Source: Paenibacillus sp. Root52
GTDB taxonomy: Bacteria > Bacillota > Bacilli > Paenibacillales > Paenibacillaceae
DNA: 64,000 nucleotides
NCBI RefSeq assembly: GCF_001426865.1
Contig: NZ_LMFO01000001.1
Location: 923,602-987,601, forward strand
Direction of reading: 5' to 3'
The notes below the pieces were generated by a model. It was not told where the DNA came from. It saw only the letters and a program-made list of their open reading frames with translations, and did no database searches. Below, one piece after another: positions 1 through 8,086 of this stretch (its first letter is position 1; every line of letters begins with the position of its first letter). A program made the translations under genes and the position numbers.

Positions 1-1942
1 CCGGTTTTTGCGGAATGACATGTTCCAGCTCCATCTGATCGAGCCATGGACGGATAGATTTAAAGGCATCTCCAAGACCGGTGGACTCCATGAACTGCTC
101 ACCCAGACTCTTTTTCCCACTTGAAGATCCTTGCCCAGAAGAGCGCTGTCCACTTAGTACCGGAGGTGTGGGTAGCATCGCTTGGATTTGCGCTTCCGTT
201 TTCCCTGCCCTTTCTCCTGTTGCCCGAATCTCTTTCGATTGTTGCTGCCAATTGTAAATCTTCGGCGTTTTACTGCTCATCCAGTCCTTCGCCTGATTCG
301 CTAGTCCCGGATCACTCTGAGCTGTCTGTGCAACCTGACTGCGAATATCAGCGCGCTGTGCATCGGTTAACTGTACTGCCGTCTTCAAATTCATCGACAG
401 ATCTATTTCCTTCTTCATGATTTCGCCATCTGCCAACATATCCAGATACAGCTCTTCCAGTTCTTCATCGGTCAACAATTCCGCAAAATCGACTTCGATC
501 TTCTGGAAATCCACCTTTTTACTCTGAATGCCCACCCGGTTGCCACTAAGGACGACATATTGATCCACATTCGTCTGCAAAACAATCTGCTGCTCTGCTT
601 GAATTTTGAATGATTCCAGCATGCCCTTGTCGCTACCTGAACCCGCCTCAATCTGACTACTCGCCACCACGAGCAGATCTTCCGTCGCGTTCAAGCTGAT
701 GTTTCCCGCATCCAGATGCAGACTGACGCTTCCTTTCTTGAACAATACGCCATCGTCGCCAAGCTGCATACGCGCTTCGCCTGGCATCTCGAACACTTTG
801 GTTGCTGGCTTATGGAATACAGTCCGGCTTTTCATATCCTCGCTACCACCGCGAACAGAATTAATAGCCATAGACTGTTTCTCTGTCCCGCTGGGGAAAT
901 ATACCTTGATGCGTGCACCTTCATCTGGCAAACAGTGAAAAATGTTGTTGCCTTCCCCCGAGTACGGAAACCACCAGTTTCCTTGCTCATCATGTTGGTC
1001 GTCGATGTCCAGATGCACTTTCACCATGTTATTCGCCCGTTTCACGACACGCCCTTCCAGCGATCTACCCTGAAGTTGCTCATTCCGTCGGGATTTGCGT
1101 CGTAGGCTTCGTCTTTGGACGAACAGGTATTCATATCTAACTCTGCCTGCGTTATAGCTAATGACGGATTCGGACACGACCCAGATCTGACCTTTGAAAG
1201 AGACATCATCGCCTACTTGGCAGAATTGTTCACTTGTCACGCGGTAACGGACAAAGTCAGACTCAGTTACCTTCTTAGCATCGTCACCTTCCGCATGTGC
1301 CTTCAGTTGCTCATACTGTGCTCGATCTTTCATCGCCGTGTACCGAATAGCCTTGATCTCCTGCCCCCACGTTAAGTCCGGGACTCCGAAGAATATACGA
1401 GGGGCATCCATTGTAACATCCGGCAAGATGACGGTACCCACACGGGCTGCGAGTCGCTTCATGAATTGCCAGTCCGTCTCCTCATATTGCACAAGCAAGG
1501 CTCCGATCGATGCCTGATCACTGGTCGCCATGTTCTGGGCATCTCCTCCATGGTACTTTCCAGCCAACTGGCGCACAGCATCAGTATACGTCAGACGTTT
1601 GTTCTGATAGGAACGGCTCTGGGGTGTCATATCCATCACGTAGCTACGCGAGAGTGCATGTACCTCAACAAGCGGGATGCCATCCTCCATCTGGATGTCT
1701 ACTTTGATAATCCCTCCAGCAAACCAGCTTTCCGGTCTTGCATCCGTAATCTTTTGTATAACCAAACTATCCTCAAAGCTGCTATGTATCAAGCATTGCT
1801 CTGCTTCCTCTTCGCTCATGCGAGCTATAAATACACATTTGGCATGCGTGTTAAAAGCTCTTTCAATTCGAAAACTACGCAGCTCCTTGATGTTATATGG
1901 CCACGTTAACTCATAGCCATCTCCTTGATAAGTTACTTCCAT
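1..1942 (-). CDS. VgrG/gpD-like contractile injection spike with C-terminal extension (3' end beyond window)
   Basis: An open frame of 647 codons runs off the left edge. The start is an ATG preceded by AAAGGGGGAG. The N-terminal half is of the gp27/gpD type; around residue 155 it has YEETDWQFMKRLA, a motif shared with the second spike of this operon. An OB-fold-like segment follows (about residues 290-360, ending in VYFPSGTEKQSMAINSVRGG), then a beta-rich needle-like stretch. Past the needle lie roughly 200 residues rich in Q, S and charged residues (LTDEELEELYLDML, QRSSGQGSSSGKK) that a plain spike does not need. By family the protein should trimerise at the tip of a contractile injection apparatus. 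The extension could be an effector or its linker; its end is outside the window, so toxicity cannot be judged. It is the last visible gene of a five-gene operon. Confidence 0.85.
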   Translation of the reverse strand, partial: MEVTYQGDGYELTWPYNIKELRSFRIERAFNTHAKCVFIARMSEEEAEQCLIHSSFEDSLVIQKITDARPESWFAGGIIKVDIQMEDGIPLVEVHALSRSYVMDMTPQSRSYQNKRLTYTDAVRQLAGKYHGGDAQNMATSDQASIGALLVQYEETDWQFMKRLAARVGTVILPDVTMDAPRIFFGVPDLTWGQEIKAIRYTAMKDRAQYEQLKAHAEGDDAKKVTESDFVRYRVTSEQFCQVGDDVSFKGQIWVVSESVISYNAGRVRYEYLFVQRRSLRRKSRRNEQLQGRSLEGRVVKRANNMVKVHLDIDDQHDEQGNWWFPYSGEGNNIFHCLPDEGARIKVYFPSGTEKQSMAINSVRGGSEDMKSRTVFHKPATKVFEMPGEARMQLGDDGVLFKKGSVSLHLDAGNISLNATEDLLVVASSQIEAGSGSDKGMLESFKIQAEQQIVLQTNVDQYVVLSGNRVGIQSKKVDFQKIEVDFAELLTDEELEELYLDMLADGEIMKKEIDLSMNLKTAVQLTDAQRADIRSQVAQTAQSDPGLANQAKDWMSSKTPKIYNWQQQSKEIRATGERAGKTEAQIQAMLPTPPVLSGQRSSGQGSSSGKKSLGEQFMESTGLGDAFKSIRPWLDQMELEHVIPQKP

Positions 1943-1964
1943 ATCTCATCTCCCCCTTTAGAAA

Positions 1965-2666
1965 CTACCTAGCTGAAAATTGAGGGGGAGCTGGATCCAT
2001 GCCATTGGTAAGTAAGCTGATTTTCCCACCGCATTTGCAATACAAGCAAGACTTGCTCGTTAACGCGGGTACCCCTTGAATAGATACATTGGAACTACCA
2101 TTTGTCCACTTTGTCGTTGCTCCAGTCAATGCATCCAATAATGAATTAGACATGGGTAGTGAGACCAAAGCGCTAAGTTGGGCTGTAGCTTGAGCGGTAA
2201 ACGGGGCTTGTGCTGGTGCAGATGCTGAAGCTGTAGGCATCAAACCTGGTGCACATGGAAATACAGCCTTACCGAATGTTGGTTCTAGTGGATCTGGATC
2301 AATGATATGTGGAAGGGCAGCGTAATCTCCAATTAGCTTTTCCGCTGTCTTCATGGGATGTAGCTCACTTCTACAGTATCCGAACGAATACAGATTCCCA
2401 TCAATGTTTTCTCCCATCTTGGTACAAGGCACGCCGTGCATAACTCTTGGCTCCGATGTGGACGTCACGCAGTCGTCCACTGTTAGCATTGGACTCCCAT
2501 TGATATACACACCATTAGGCTCCAGCTTGTTAAGCACATCTTCATGTGTTCCGAATGTACAATACATATAAGCACCTGCGGTTACATAGGTATCCTCACT
2601 TCTCCAAGGTGAGCTTAGCAACTCACCTAGCGTACCTTTATCTAGTACCGTATCTATAATCCCCAT
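1965..2666 (-). CDS. DUF4280 PAAR-like spike-tip protein
   Basis: A 233-residue protein with the DUF4280 layout. It has an N-terminal YVTAGAYMYCTFGTH segment, then GVYINGSPMLTVDDC, a paired-cysteine core (FGYCRSELHP, VFPCAPG), a low-complexity Ala/Gln/Pro insert near residues 145-165, and a C-terminal VPALTSKSCLYCKCGGKISL. DUF4280 proteins are PAAR-like: they form a sharpened cone on the VgrG trimer and often carry cargo. The gene overlaps the end of the upstream 180-residue gene by 29 bases, has a strong GGAGGAG site inside that gene, and sits directly before a VgrG-like gene, as expected for tip and spike made together. No toxin domain is fused; the protein ends soon after the PAAR-like core. 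Confidence 0.85.
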   Translation of the reverse strand: MGIIDTVLDKGTLGELLSSPWRSEDTYVTAGAYMYCTFGTHEDVLNKLEPNGVYINGSPMLTVDDCVTSTSEPRVMHGVPCTKMGENIDGNLYSFGYCRSELHPMKTAEKLIGDYAALPHIIDPDPLEPTFGKAVFPCAPGLMPTASASAPAQAPFTAQATAQLSALVSLPMSNSLLDALTGATTKWTNGSSNVSIQGVPALTSKSCLYCKCGGKISLLTNGMDPAPPQFSAR

Positions 2667-3180
2667 TTAGTTCTCCTCCTGTTATCTGAATCGGTCTCAC
2701 GATTAACCCGTATATTCCGGCTTTTAATAACTTCTCGGCTACTTCAAGTCCTACGATTGTCAGATATGAACGGTAATACGGGACGCACCATATGGAGCTT
2801 TCGCTCAACCCTTGATGTCCAAGAGCTATACCGTTCACTTGTCCGGCTTGAACCTGAACTGCCTCGGGTGCCATCCAGCTCACTTGAGGCAACTCGATCC
2901 ATTCATAGAACGTCTGGTTCTGCTGCTCCAGATTCATGACCACTATGCGTTTGTGATGAAGATCTGATTCCATTTTGAGCATGATGCGAGATAGCTCTTC
3001 CACATACAGTTGTATAGGATAATGGTTAACGATACATGGGGATGTAAACACTTCACCTTGTTTTACATACACCATTTCTTCATCTGCTGTCTGTTCATAC
3101 CCCCGAAGCATCCGTTCCGGCCATTGAATAGCCCCTTGCTGCGGGAGACGGCGGTCATATTCGATGATATAGTACTCCAT
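2638..3180 (-). CDS. Unassigned 180-residue protein of the spike operon
   Basis: I do not recognise a named family. The 180-residue protein is soluble-looking, with no signal peptide or membrane helix, and is rich in aromatic residues and Glu/Gln. GGAGG lies eight bases before the ATG. It lies between a pentapeptide-repeat gene and the PAAR-like gene, overlapping the latter. The C-terminal segment (VGLEVAEKLLKAGIYGLIVRPIQ) resembles the helix-turn-strand ending of imm11/Imm43-type immunity proteins found beside polymorphic toxins, but this is an impression only. Adaptor or chaperone for loading cargo on the tip, or an immunity protein, are the two contextual possibilities. Confidence 0.75.
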   Translation of the reverse strand: MEYYIIEYDRRLPQQGAIQWPERMLRGYEQTADEEMVYVKQGEVFTSPCIVNHYPIQLYVEELSRIMLKMESDLHHKRIVVMNLEQQNQTFYEWIELPQVSWMAPEAVQVQAGQVNGIALGHQGLSESSIWCVPYYRSYLTIVGLEVAEKLLKAGIYGLIVRPIQITGGELNGDYRYGTR

Positions 3181-3192
3181 AACGCTAGCCTC

Positions 3193-4332
3193 CTAAGCCT
3201 CAACCCATTCTACGGAAGCTCGTTGCTCAGAGGTCAGTTCAACCCGAAACCGATCCTGTGCAAGCATCCGGCTGCCCGAGAGATCTGCTCCTGTGAAATT
3301 CACTTGCTCTAGTTCTGCGCCCGTAAAATCACCAGCGATCCTAGCGTACCTAAATGTGGCATGGCTTAGATTCGCTCCCTGAAACCGAAGTCCATGAATA
3401 CCATAGATCAGTCCATGCGTCTCTATGAATGTATCCCGTTCACTCCATGCGCCATCGAAGCTGGCACCTGTGAGGTTACAATCTCGAAAGTCTGTATCAA
3501 GAAGTAGTGTTTGCCCGTAGTTGGACTGTGTACATTGACAACGTTCAAATCGTGTGCCGAGTAAGCGTGCACCTTCAAAGCTGCTTCCGCTCAAATCCAC
3601 TTCCTCGAATCTCGCATGATTGAAATCTAGTTCTGCATAATTTCCGTTACACAGATTGACACCAGCGATATGTTCATAGATATATTCATTCGGTAGCCTG
3701 CTTTCTAGCCAACCTTTGCACGCAATAGAGCTTCTCTGTAATCCGTTGATACGATATACCGATTCCGTTACTTCGTGATCCTGATACTCTCCCACACGAA
3801 CTTCGAACTGTACCTCTTTTCTGATCGCTTCAAAAGAATCCATTGTACGGATCGTATCCATAGCATGACGAACAGCAAGAACCATATAAACGTGAAAAGG
3901 ATAGAGCTGACCTGCTTGCCATGCCTCTAATGCGGCCTGATCAATCCGATTCATATAACGTCTGCGACCATCCTCGCATTCCTCAATCCATTGATCCATA
4001 AAGCTGTAGATCCAGCTCGCATCATATAAAAATCCACTGACAGGCACTTCATCTTCTTGACGTCTGTCACTTGCGTGCAGCATGTAGGCAGGATCGCCTT
4101 GAATGAGCCTTGTCCGCATCAACGATACGTGTATGGTGCTGCACGACTGAAGCTCCCCGCGCTCTTGCTGCAGCAAGATTTGTTCGCACAGCGCCCCGAA
4201 TAACGGAACGAACCCTTGCACGATCTCTGATTTATTCGCAATGTAATATTCATGAAGCTTATGTACTTTGGCGTTTCGCAGCGGCAATGCCTCTTGTTCC
4301 AGAAACTGCTGCCATAGTTCCAACTGATGCAT
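3193..4332 (-). CDS. Pentapeptide-repeat protein with non-repeat N-terminal domain, spike operon
   Basis: A 379-residue protein. About the first 210 residues are helical and non-repetitive (LWQQFLEQEALPLRN, FMDQWIEECEDGRRRYMNR). From about residue 220 there are A(D/N)LxX-type pentapeptides in several runs (LCNGNYAELDFNHARFEEVD, LTGASFDGAW, LRFQGANLSHATF, DFTGAELEQVNFTGADLSGS), predicting a right-handed quadrilateral beta-helix. Pentapeptide-repeat proteins recur next to VgrG and PAAR genes in proteobacterial type VI clusters, often joined to adaptor domains such as DUF2169. Here the same neighbourhood occurs in a Gram-positive. GGAGG precedes the start. The role is probably structural or cargo adaptor; gyrase mimicry is possible for the fold but not suggested by this context. 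Confidence 0.8.
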   Translation of the reverse strand: MHQLELWQQFLEQEALPLRNAKVHKLHEYYIANKSEIVQGFVPLFGALCEQILLQQERGELQSCSTIHVSLMRTRLIQGDPAYMLHASDRRQEDEVPVSGFLYDASWIYSFMDQWIEECEDGRRRYMNRIDQAALEAWQAGQLYPFHVYMVLAVRHAMDTIRTMDSFEAIRKEVQFEVRVGEYQDHEVTESVYRINGLQRSSIACKGWLESRLPNEYIYEHIAGVNLCNGNYAELDFNHARFEEVDLSGSSFEGARLLGTRFERCQCTQSNYGQTLLLDTDFRDCNLTGASFDGAWSERDTFIETHGLIYGIHGLRFQGANLSHATFRYARIAGDFTGAELEQVNFTGADLSGSRMLAQDRFRVELTSEQRASVEWVEA

Positions 4333-4351
4333 GGGTCCAACCTCCGCATTT

Positions 4352-5935
4352 TTACTGATTCATTAATATTTCGATCCCTTTGATCACGACCTGTCCTTGA
4401 TCGATGGTTAAACCGCCATTACCGTCTTTGGTAGACATATCAATCTGATTCGCCTGAAGGGTCACTGTCTCTGCTACTAATTCCACTTGTTTACTGGCCT
4501 GTAGCGTGATCTTGTTCTCGCAATTAAGAATAATGGTTCCAGCACTGGTCAAGGTCAGCGTTGCCCCTCCGGTCGAGCCGGTAATCGTGATGCGGTCCTC
4601 TTCAAAAGTAATCTTCTGACCCGTCGGTGTTAGAAGGAACTTCGTATTGGGATTGGCCATCAGATCTTCTTTCAGATCCTTATCAAAATTCACAACCGGC
4701 TGCAGCTGTTGCTGCTGTACAACCGTTGTCGTTCCACCACCTGCCCCACTGCTATTTCCGCTTCTGCTCCCACCTGTATGCGAGGATGCCCCCGATCCTG
4801 AGGACACCGCACTTGCCGTATCTTCCTCCGCAGGTAGTTTTTGACGAACAGAACTTAATGCAATGCCTTCGTTTTCTCTCGCATTGGGAAAATAGAGCCG
4901 GATACTATCACCTTTCTCAGGCATGCAATACCAGCCAGTCTGATCATCCGATGCATACATAGTGGAGTATGGGAACAGATAGGCTGTCGCCAGGCTCCAC
5001 TCCTGATCGCTATCTAGATGAACCTGAACCTCGTCTCTCACCACCCCCATGATATTTCCGGAGATAGACGCACCCACCAAACGGGAGTTGTAACGCTTGC
5101 GGCGATATGCAGATGCTTTGTGGCCAAGCACATAATGATGTAAAAGCAACCCCTTTTTCATCTCAGTCCGAATTTCGAACACATATAGTGACTGTCCTTT
5201 GAACTGCACTTGATCGCCAAGCTGGAGCACACGATCACGTACCTGTACTTCATAACGGATATAATCCTTTTCGTTGATATCGCCCGTCTCTAACTTGGCT
5301 TCTTTCTGATAAGCGAGCATATCTTTATACATTCGGTAGTGTGTTGCTTCTAGCTTGCCGGCATCCCGTTGTTCAGGCAGCCCAAGATAGATACGAATGC
5401 GTTCCTCCGTTGATACGGGAACAAGAACCGTATGATAATGTGACGCAAGTCGCTTCAGGAATTCCCAATCCGTTTCTTGATATTGAAGTGTATACGCACC
5501 CAGCTTTTTTTTCTCAATGAAGGTGTTGAAGACTTGTCCATCCGGATAGGACCCACTAATCTTCTGCATAACGTCAGGAATCAACATACTTATATTTTGA
5601 TAAGAACGTGTTTTGCGCCGAAGATCCATAGCATGCGAATGGGACACAGCTTCCGCTTCAAGCCAGTACACCTTGTTCTCCACCTTCACATGTAGCTTCA
5701 AAATAATTCCGTGAAATAAACGTTGCTTTTGACCCTGCTCGTCCGTATAAAACAATTCAACTGGTGTACTCTCGTCCGCCATTCGTACGTACTGTTCTTC
5801 CTTCTCTTCCGGAATCACTCCAGTGAAAGTAAGCTTGCCATGATCATGAACTTTCATGAGTAAAGTTACTTCATGGATTCGGATATCAAACGGCTGAATC
5901 TGCAATTGTTCATAACTAACTGTTACTAGAGACAT
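4352..5935 (-). CDS. VgrG/Pvc8-family contractile injection spike protein
   Basis: About 527 residues. The N-terminal gp27/gpD-like part includes the motif YQETDWEFLKRLA near residue 165, matching the other spike of the operon. An OB-fold-like domain follows (NIMGVVRDEVQVHLDSDQEW, MPEKGDSIRLYFPN). A Ser/Gly linker and a TTTVVQQQQLQ tract lie at about residues 385-420, and then a regular needle of short alternating repeats (GATLTLTSAGTIILNC, KQVELVAETVTLQANQIDMS). Unlike the first spike it ends with the needle and has no effector-like extension. I place the start at MSLVT; a GTG nine bases upstream is also possible, because AGGTGGTGAG could serve either. It is the first gene of the operon. Confidence 0.85.
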   Translation of the reverse strand: MSLVTVSYEQLQIQPFDIRIHEVTLLMKVHDHGKLTFTGVIPEEKEEQYVRMADESTPVELFYTDEQGQKQRLFHGIILKLHVKVENKVYWLEAEAVSHSHAMDLRRKTRSYQNISMLIPDVMQKISGSYPDGQVFNTFIEKKKLGAYTLQYQETDWEFLKRLASHYHTVLVPVSTEERIRIYLGLPEQRDAGKLEATHYRMYKDMLAYQKEAKLETGDINEKDYIRYEVQVRDRVLQLGDQVQFKGQSLYVFEIRTEMKKGLLLHHYVLGHKASAYRRKRYNSRLVGASISGNIMGVVRDEVQVHLDSDQEWSLATAYLFPYSTMYASDDQTGWYCMPEKGDSIRLYFPNARENEGIALSSVRQKLPAEEDTASAVSSGSGASSHTGGSRSGNSSGAGGGTTTVVQQQQLQPVVNFDKDLKEDLMANPNTKFLLTPTGQKITFEEDRITITGSTGGATLTLTSAGTIILNCENKITLQASKQVELVAETVTLQANQIDMSTKDGNGGLTIDQGQVVIKGIEILMNQ

Positions 5936-6277
5936 ATTCCTCACTCACCACCTATTTTCTTAGATGTATTAATTTTCTATTTATCGACTTTATAAGTAAA
6001 ATATTTAATGAATTTTGTTAATTTTCGTTAAAAATGATAAAATAAGACTTTATATACATATGATGTATTCGTATCCGCGCACAAAAATGAAGCAGTATCA
6101 CTACTGCCCCTTCTTCTTGCCCATTTAATCATTTTCGTTTTTAACCAGCTTACTTAGCACTTTTATCCCAGTCTTCACACCCATTAATTCATAGTAGATG
6201 AGCATCTGTTATACTATGGATAATCAGTTTTAGCTTGAACCTAATATACGATGCCTATAAAGGAGATCTACTTTTGC
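5936..6277. other. Divergent intergenic region, spike operon and mmcQ-like gene
   Basis: AT-rich and non-coding as far as I can see. It must hold the spike operon promoter on the minus strand, but I cannot point to a convincing -35/-10 pair. A small hairpin (GCAGTA, loop TCAC, TACTGC) lies near 6092-6107. On the minus strand it is followed by TTCATTTTTG and could be a weak terminator. Confidence 0.4.
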
Positions 6278-6625
6278 ATGAACAATATCATTGAATACTG
6301 CCTTACGAAGAAGGGTGCGGTGAAGGACTTTCCTTTTGGGCCAGACATCCTTGTGATCAAGGTTGCTGGGAAAATGTTTGCACTCATTTTTGAAAGCAGA
6401 CATACGATAAACCTCAAATGTGATCCGGTTATTGCGGAAAATTTGAGAGAACAGCATGAGAATGTGCAGCCTGGATATCATATGAACAAAAAACACTGGA
6501 ACACCGTTCTGATCAATGAATCTTTGGATGAGTCTGATGTGCTTCCTATGATTGATCATTCTTATGATCTGGTCTTCGGTAAACTTCCCAAAAGTACTCG
6601 AGAAGCGATCATGATGAGGATTTAG
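6278..6625 (+). CDS. MmcQ/YjbR family protein
   Basis: A 115-residue MmcQ/YjbR-type protein (CyaY-like fold). It shows the typical opening MNNIIEYCLTKKGAVKDFPFG, the core ALIFESRHTINLKCDP and the late KKHWNTVLINESLDESDVLPMIDHSYDLV. The family is described as double-stranded-DNA-binding-like and its physiological role is not settled. An upstream in-frame ATG at 6251 would lie before the AAGGAG site, so I start at the ATG twelve bases after that site. It converges on the germination operon with only 15 bases between stop codons and no clear terminator. Confidence 0.85.
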   Translation: MNNIIEYCLTKKGAVKDFPFGPDILVIKVAGKMFALIFESRHTINLKCDPVIAENLREQHENVQPGYHMNKKHWNTVLINESLDESDVLPMIDHSYDLVFGKLPKSTREAIMMRI

Positions 6626-6640
6626 TCCTCTCTGCGAAGT

Positions 6641-6859
6641 TCATTTCATGAATTTGTCTACCTTCCCGAATAAAAGTTTGATCCACTGCGTTGGGCCAGG
6701 CAGACTGGGTAAAAACAACAAAGTTAGAGCAAGCATCGCTGACAGTAGTGTAATGCCTCCTGCGACGATTCTTGCTTTTTTCTGTGCGCTACTGCGCCAC
6801 TCCCCATACACCATAGCTGCTGTCAGTAGACAGACTCCTACGACAGATACGAACTTCAT
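6641..6859 (-). CDS. Small two-helix membrane protein at end of ger operon (D-subunit-like)
   Basis: A 72-residue protein with two predicted membrane helices: residues 4-18 (VSVVGVCLLTAAMVYG) and 32-52 (VAGGITLLSAMLALTLLFLP). A basic RSSAQKKAR loop lies between them and a short charged tail follows. Strong GGGAGGAA site. It lies 51 bases after gerC on the same strand, at the end of the receptor operon. Small two-helix D-subunit proteins encoded with GerA-type receptors are known from Bacillus species and modulate receptor-dependent germination. Size, topology and position fit that description, but family membership is inferred. Confidence 0.7.
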   Translation of the reverse strand: MKFVSVVGVCLLTAAMVYGEWRSSAQKKARIVAGGITLLSAMLALTLLFLPSLPGPTQWIKLLFGKVDKFMK

Positions 6860-6910
6860 GCGCTCTATTCCTCCCTACACTTCTTATCAGTATAAACAGT
6901 TCATCCACGG

Positions 6911-8086
6911 CTAGTCTGTGCCCTGCTCCGGTATACCTTGAGGACCTACGGACTTTCCTGTACGCGTCACGAGTGCCTCCACCTTCACCTGAACATCCAT
7001 GATAGAAAAAAGCTCGTCCCAGTTCTTTTGCTGCGCGTTCCATTGCTTGGGATAATGTCTGCGGAATTCAGTAGCAAACTGGAAAAAATCCGTCTTTAGC
7101 TGTTTCTGTGCCATCACTAAAGCTTTCTCCGCAAGCTCTTTCAAATGCTCTGACCAAGCTCGATCCAGTTCTTTTAACATTGTCGGATCAGTTAAGTTCG
7201 CATCGGTAGTATTAAGTACGACTTCCCCTTTGGACTTCACTTGAACCTGCATACGCCATTCATTGTTGATAATTTGAGGGGTTAAGGCCGTATGCATTTC
7301 AATCGGCATGATGGAGAAGGAACCCTCCATATTCTTTAGCTGGACTGGAATAATAATGTTCTCCAGCTCGTTTGCAAGTAACAGAATGCCCACACTCATC
7401 GGTTCCGTAACGGTTTTAATATAATGATCATTTTTATATAGGCTTAACCCTTTGATATACGGAGTAGAATCATATCGATCTTTCCCCGGATCTGGTGGTA
7501 ACATTAACATTCGCGACAGTGTAGCAGAACGGCTTGGGCCTTCAATGGACTGGGCGAGTTCAAGTACCGTCACCCGTGTACCCAGCTTCATATTGGCCAT
7601 TTCACGCAAGGATTCTGCCGAGCTTCTTTCGAGGGGATCAAGCAAAGCTAGAATATCCTTAGCAGAATCGCTAGTGGAAAAGACATAGGCATGTTCGCGG
7701 AATTGAGGATATCGAAGTAGAAAATCGATGTATTGGCGTAAGCCCTGTTTGCCAGCATGTTCACTAATAACAATGACCTCGCAATGTCCCCAGAACATAT
7801 TACGAGGCACTTTCCTTTGTAATCGATTTAGAGCTTCGGCCACTGTACGTCCTTCCGCTGTTCGAATCATCGTCACTCCACTTGGGCTTGCCTCACTGCC
7901 TCCCGATGATCCCCCGCCCGCCTTTCGTGGAATAAATATCTGGGAAGTTAGTTGATATCGCTCATCCTCATAGTCGATGCCTGTCGCGAGCACAATCGCC
8001 AAATCGTTAACTTCAATCCGATCCCAGCATCCGGACAGCACGATACTGCTAAGTAGTATCGTGATTATAGAGATCACTTTCCTCAT
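6911..8086 (-). CDS. gerC: Ger(x)C family spore germination lipoprotein
   Basis: A 391-residue C subunit of a GerA-type germinant receptor. The N-terminus is a lipoprotein signal with lipobox LSGC at Cys20, followed by WDRIEVNDLAIVLATGID, the usual Ger(x)C opening. The rest shows the family's domains, including NMFWGHCEVIVISEHAG and KGLSLYKNDHYI. C subunits are lipid-anchored to the outer face of the spore inner membrane. The start overlaps the gerB stop by four bases, so translation is probably coupled. Expression should be under the forespore sigma factor SigG. The germinant cannot be read from the sequence. Confidence 0.93.
   Translation of the reverse strand: MRKVISIITILLSSIVLSGCWDRIEVNDLAIVLATGIDYEDERYQLTSQIFIPRKAGGGSSGGSEASPSGVTMIRTAEGRTVAEALNRLQRKVPRNMFWGHCEVIVISEHAGKQGLRQYIDFLLRYPQFREHAYVFSTSDSAKDILALLDPLERSSAESLREMANMKLGTRVTVLELAQSIEGPSRSATLSRMLMLPPDPGKDRYDSTPYIKGLSLYKNDHYIKTVTEPMSVGILLLANELENIIIPVQLKNMEGSFSIMPIEMHTALTPQIINNEWRMQVQVKSKGEVVLNTTDANLTDPTMLKELDRAWSEHLKELAEKALVMAQKQLKTDFFQFATEFRRHYPKQWNAQQKNWDELFSIMDVQVKVEALVTRTGKSVGPQGIPEQGTD

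Noticed and set aside
121-1909. Several plus-strand open frames in the first 1.9 kb
   Set aside because: They lie antisense to a continuous minus-strand frame with clear VgrG-like motifs, lack ribosome sites and show no family features.
1-5935. A complete type VI secretion system
   Set aside because: Only spike, tip and accessory genes are visible; no sheath, tube, baseplate or ClpV gene is present, and a Gram-positive would not use the membrane complex of type VI.
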